Assembly (NCBI GenBank): GCA_963772935.1
Contig: CAVYZK010000002.1
Coordinates: 186,001-250,000, forward strand
Reading direction: 5' to 3'
Source: JANNNF01 sp963772935
GTDB taxonomy: Bacteria; Pseudomonadota; Alphaproteobacteria; Rhodobacterales; Rhodobacteraceae
DNA: 64,000 nt
Shown here: piece after piece, positions 63,567 through 64,000 of the stretch
Layout of the letters: each line of letters starts with the position of its first letter
Position numbering within the stretch: position 1 is the stretch's first letter
Translations under genes and position numbers: made by a program
The notes under the pieces: generated by a model
Databases searched by the model: none
Told to the model about the DNA's origin: nothing
What the model saw: only the letters and a program-made list of their open reading frames with translations

Positions 63567-64000
63567 CATCATCCCCTGTATCGCCAAGCGCAGATTTACA
63601 GCCGACAGGGTGTCGATCTTGATCGATCCACCCTTGCAGACTGGGTGGGTCGTGCCGCCTTTGAACTGCGCCCAGTCTTCGATGCCCTGATGGCCGATCT
63701 GAAAAGGTCCACAAAGCTCGTCATGGATGAGACCCGCGCACCGGTTCTCGGTCCGGGGGCCAAGAAGACCAAGACCGGATACTTCCGGGCGCTCGCCCGC
63801 GATGATCGACCCTGGGGCGGCACAGCACCTCCGGGGGTGGGCTTTACCTATGCATCTGGTCGGGGAGGGCAGCATGCCGAGCGGATCTTACAGGGGTTTG
63901 GCGGCATCCTGCGGGTGGACGCCTATGCCGGATACAACCGGCTGATCGTGCCTGACCGGTCTGGCCCCGGCCTTCAACTGGCCTATTGCTGGGCCCACGT
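63567..64000 (+). pseudogene. IS66-family transposase (TnpC) fragment, runs off the window
   Basis: One open frame to the window end with HHPLYRQAQIYSRQGVDLDR, STLADWVGRAAFELRPVFDA, KLVMDETRAPVLGPGAKKTK, and RVDAYAGYNRLIVPDRSG, the core of the IS66 DDE transposase (first Asp in MDET, second in VDAYAGY). The N-terminal half with the zinc finger is absent; the sequence changes abruptly from the Lit-like gene at about 63565. So the element entered with loss of its left end, or was later deleted. The right part is beyond the window. Confidence 0.85.

Overview
The window reads as chromosomal DNA of a high-GC alphaproteobacterium, most likely a member of the Rhodobacterales. Support comes from the LexA box of the GTTC/GAAC direct-repeat type in front of an imuA-imuB-dnaE2 cassette, the dapA-smpB and dapD neighbourhoods, a short Hint-domain protein of the kind common in that order, and the codon use. 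Genes are dense, with short gaps and strong convergent hairpin terminators. No tRNA, rRNA or CRISPR array was seen.

Layout. 1-4981: an operon for a sugar or cyclitol (tail of a probable binding protein, ABC permease, ABC ATPase, Rieske ferredoxin, TIM-barrel isomerase, a divergent PanB-like enzyme, an inositol-dehydrogenase-like oxidoreductase). 5105-12644: a siderophore-iron module (esterase, TonB-dependent receptor, binding protein, two FecCD permeases, ATPase). 12762-18187: the SOS mutagenesis cassette under a perfect LexA box. 18315-30263: mostly core genes (thpR remnant, dapA, DMT exporter, Hint protein, smpB, RTX-type protein, sulfurtransferase, aromatic aminotransferase, TetR with aldo/keto reductase, amtB-glnK). 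30530-46043: PBP1A, mlaA-mlaC, a type I secretion ATPase and adaptor, RidA, GDPD, DUF482 protein, pterin dehydratase, MltB, RNase R, LOG protein, dapD. 46160-47108: a decayed IS5/IS903-type insertion sequence. 47383-60305: a full inositol catabolic regulon (ABC importer, LacI regulator, three Gfo/Idh/MocA enzymes, iolE, iolD, iolC, iolB, aldolase). 60354-62631: a PhyH-type dioxygenase with a divergent LacI regulator. 62999-64000: a broken Lit-like HExxH protease gene cut off by an IS66 transposase fragment that runs out of the window.

How the genes work together. The inositol genes appear to be one regulon: the 14-bp palindrome TGCAACCGGTTGCA occurs in both divergent promoter regions (50402-50415 and 54700-54713; the latter extends to 16 bp), so the LacI protein at 50495 plausibly controls import, itself and both catabolic arms. 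The first operon carries an IolG-like enzyme, a Rieske ferredoxin and a TIM-barrel enzyme, a mix reminiscent of rhizobial rhizopine (moc) genes. It may convert a substituted inositol into something the second cluster can degrade. This is the best candidate for an undescribed pathway, because its PanB-like enzyme has lost the usual metal ligands.

Caution: five conserved genes (the PanB-like gene, TonB receptor, dnaE2 twice, PBP1A, iolE) are each interrupted by what looks like a single surplus base, six in total, several in G runs. This points to consensus sequencing error rather than gene death. The thpR gene, the IS transposase and the Lit-like gene are more disrupted and may be real remnants.
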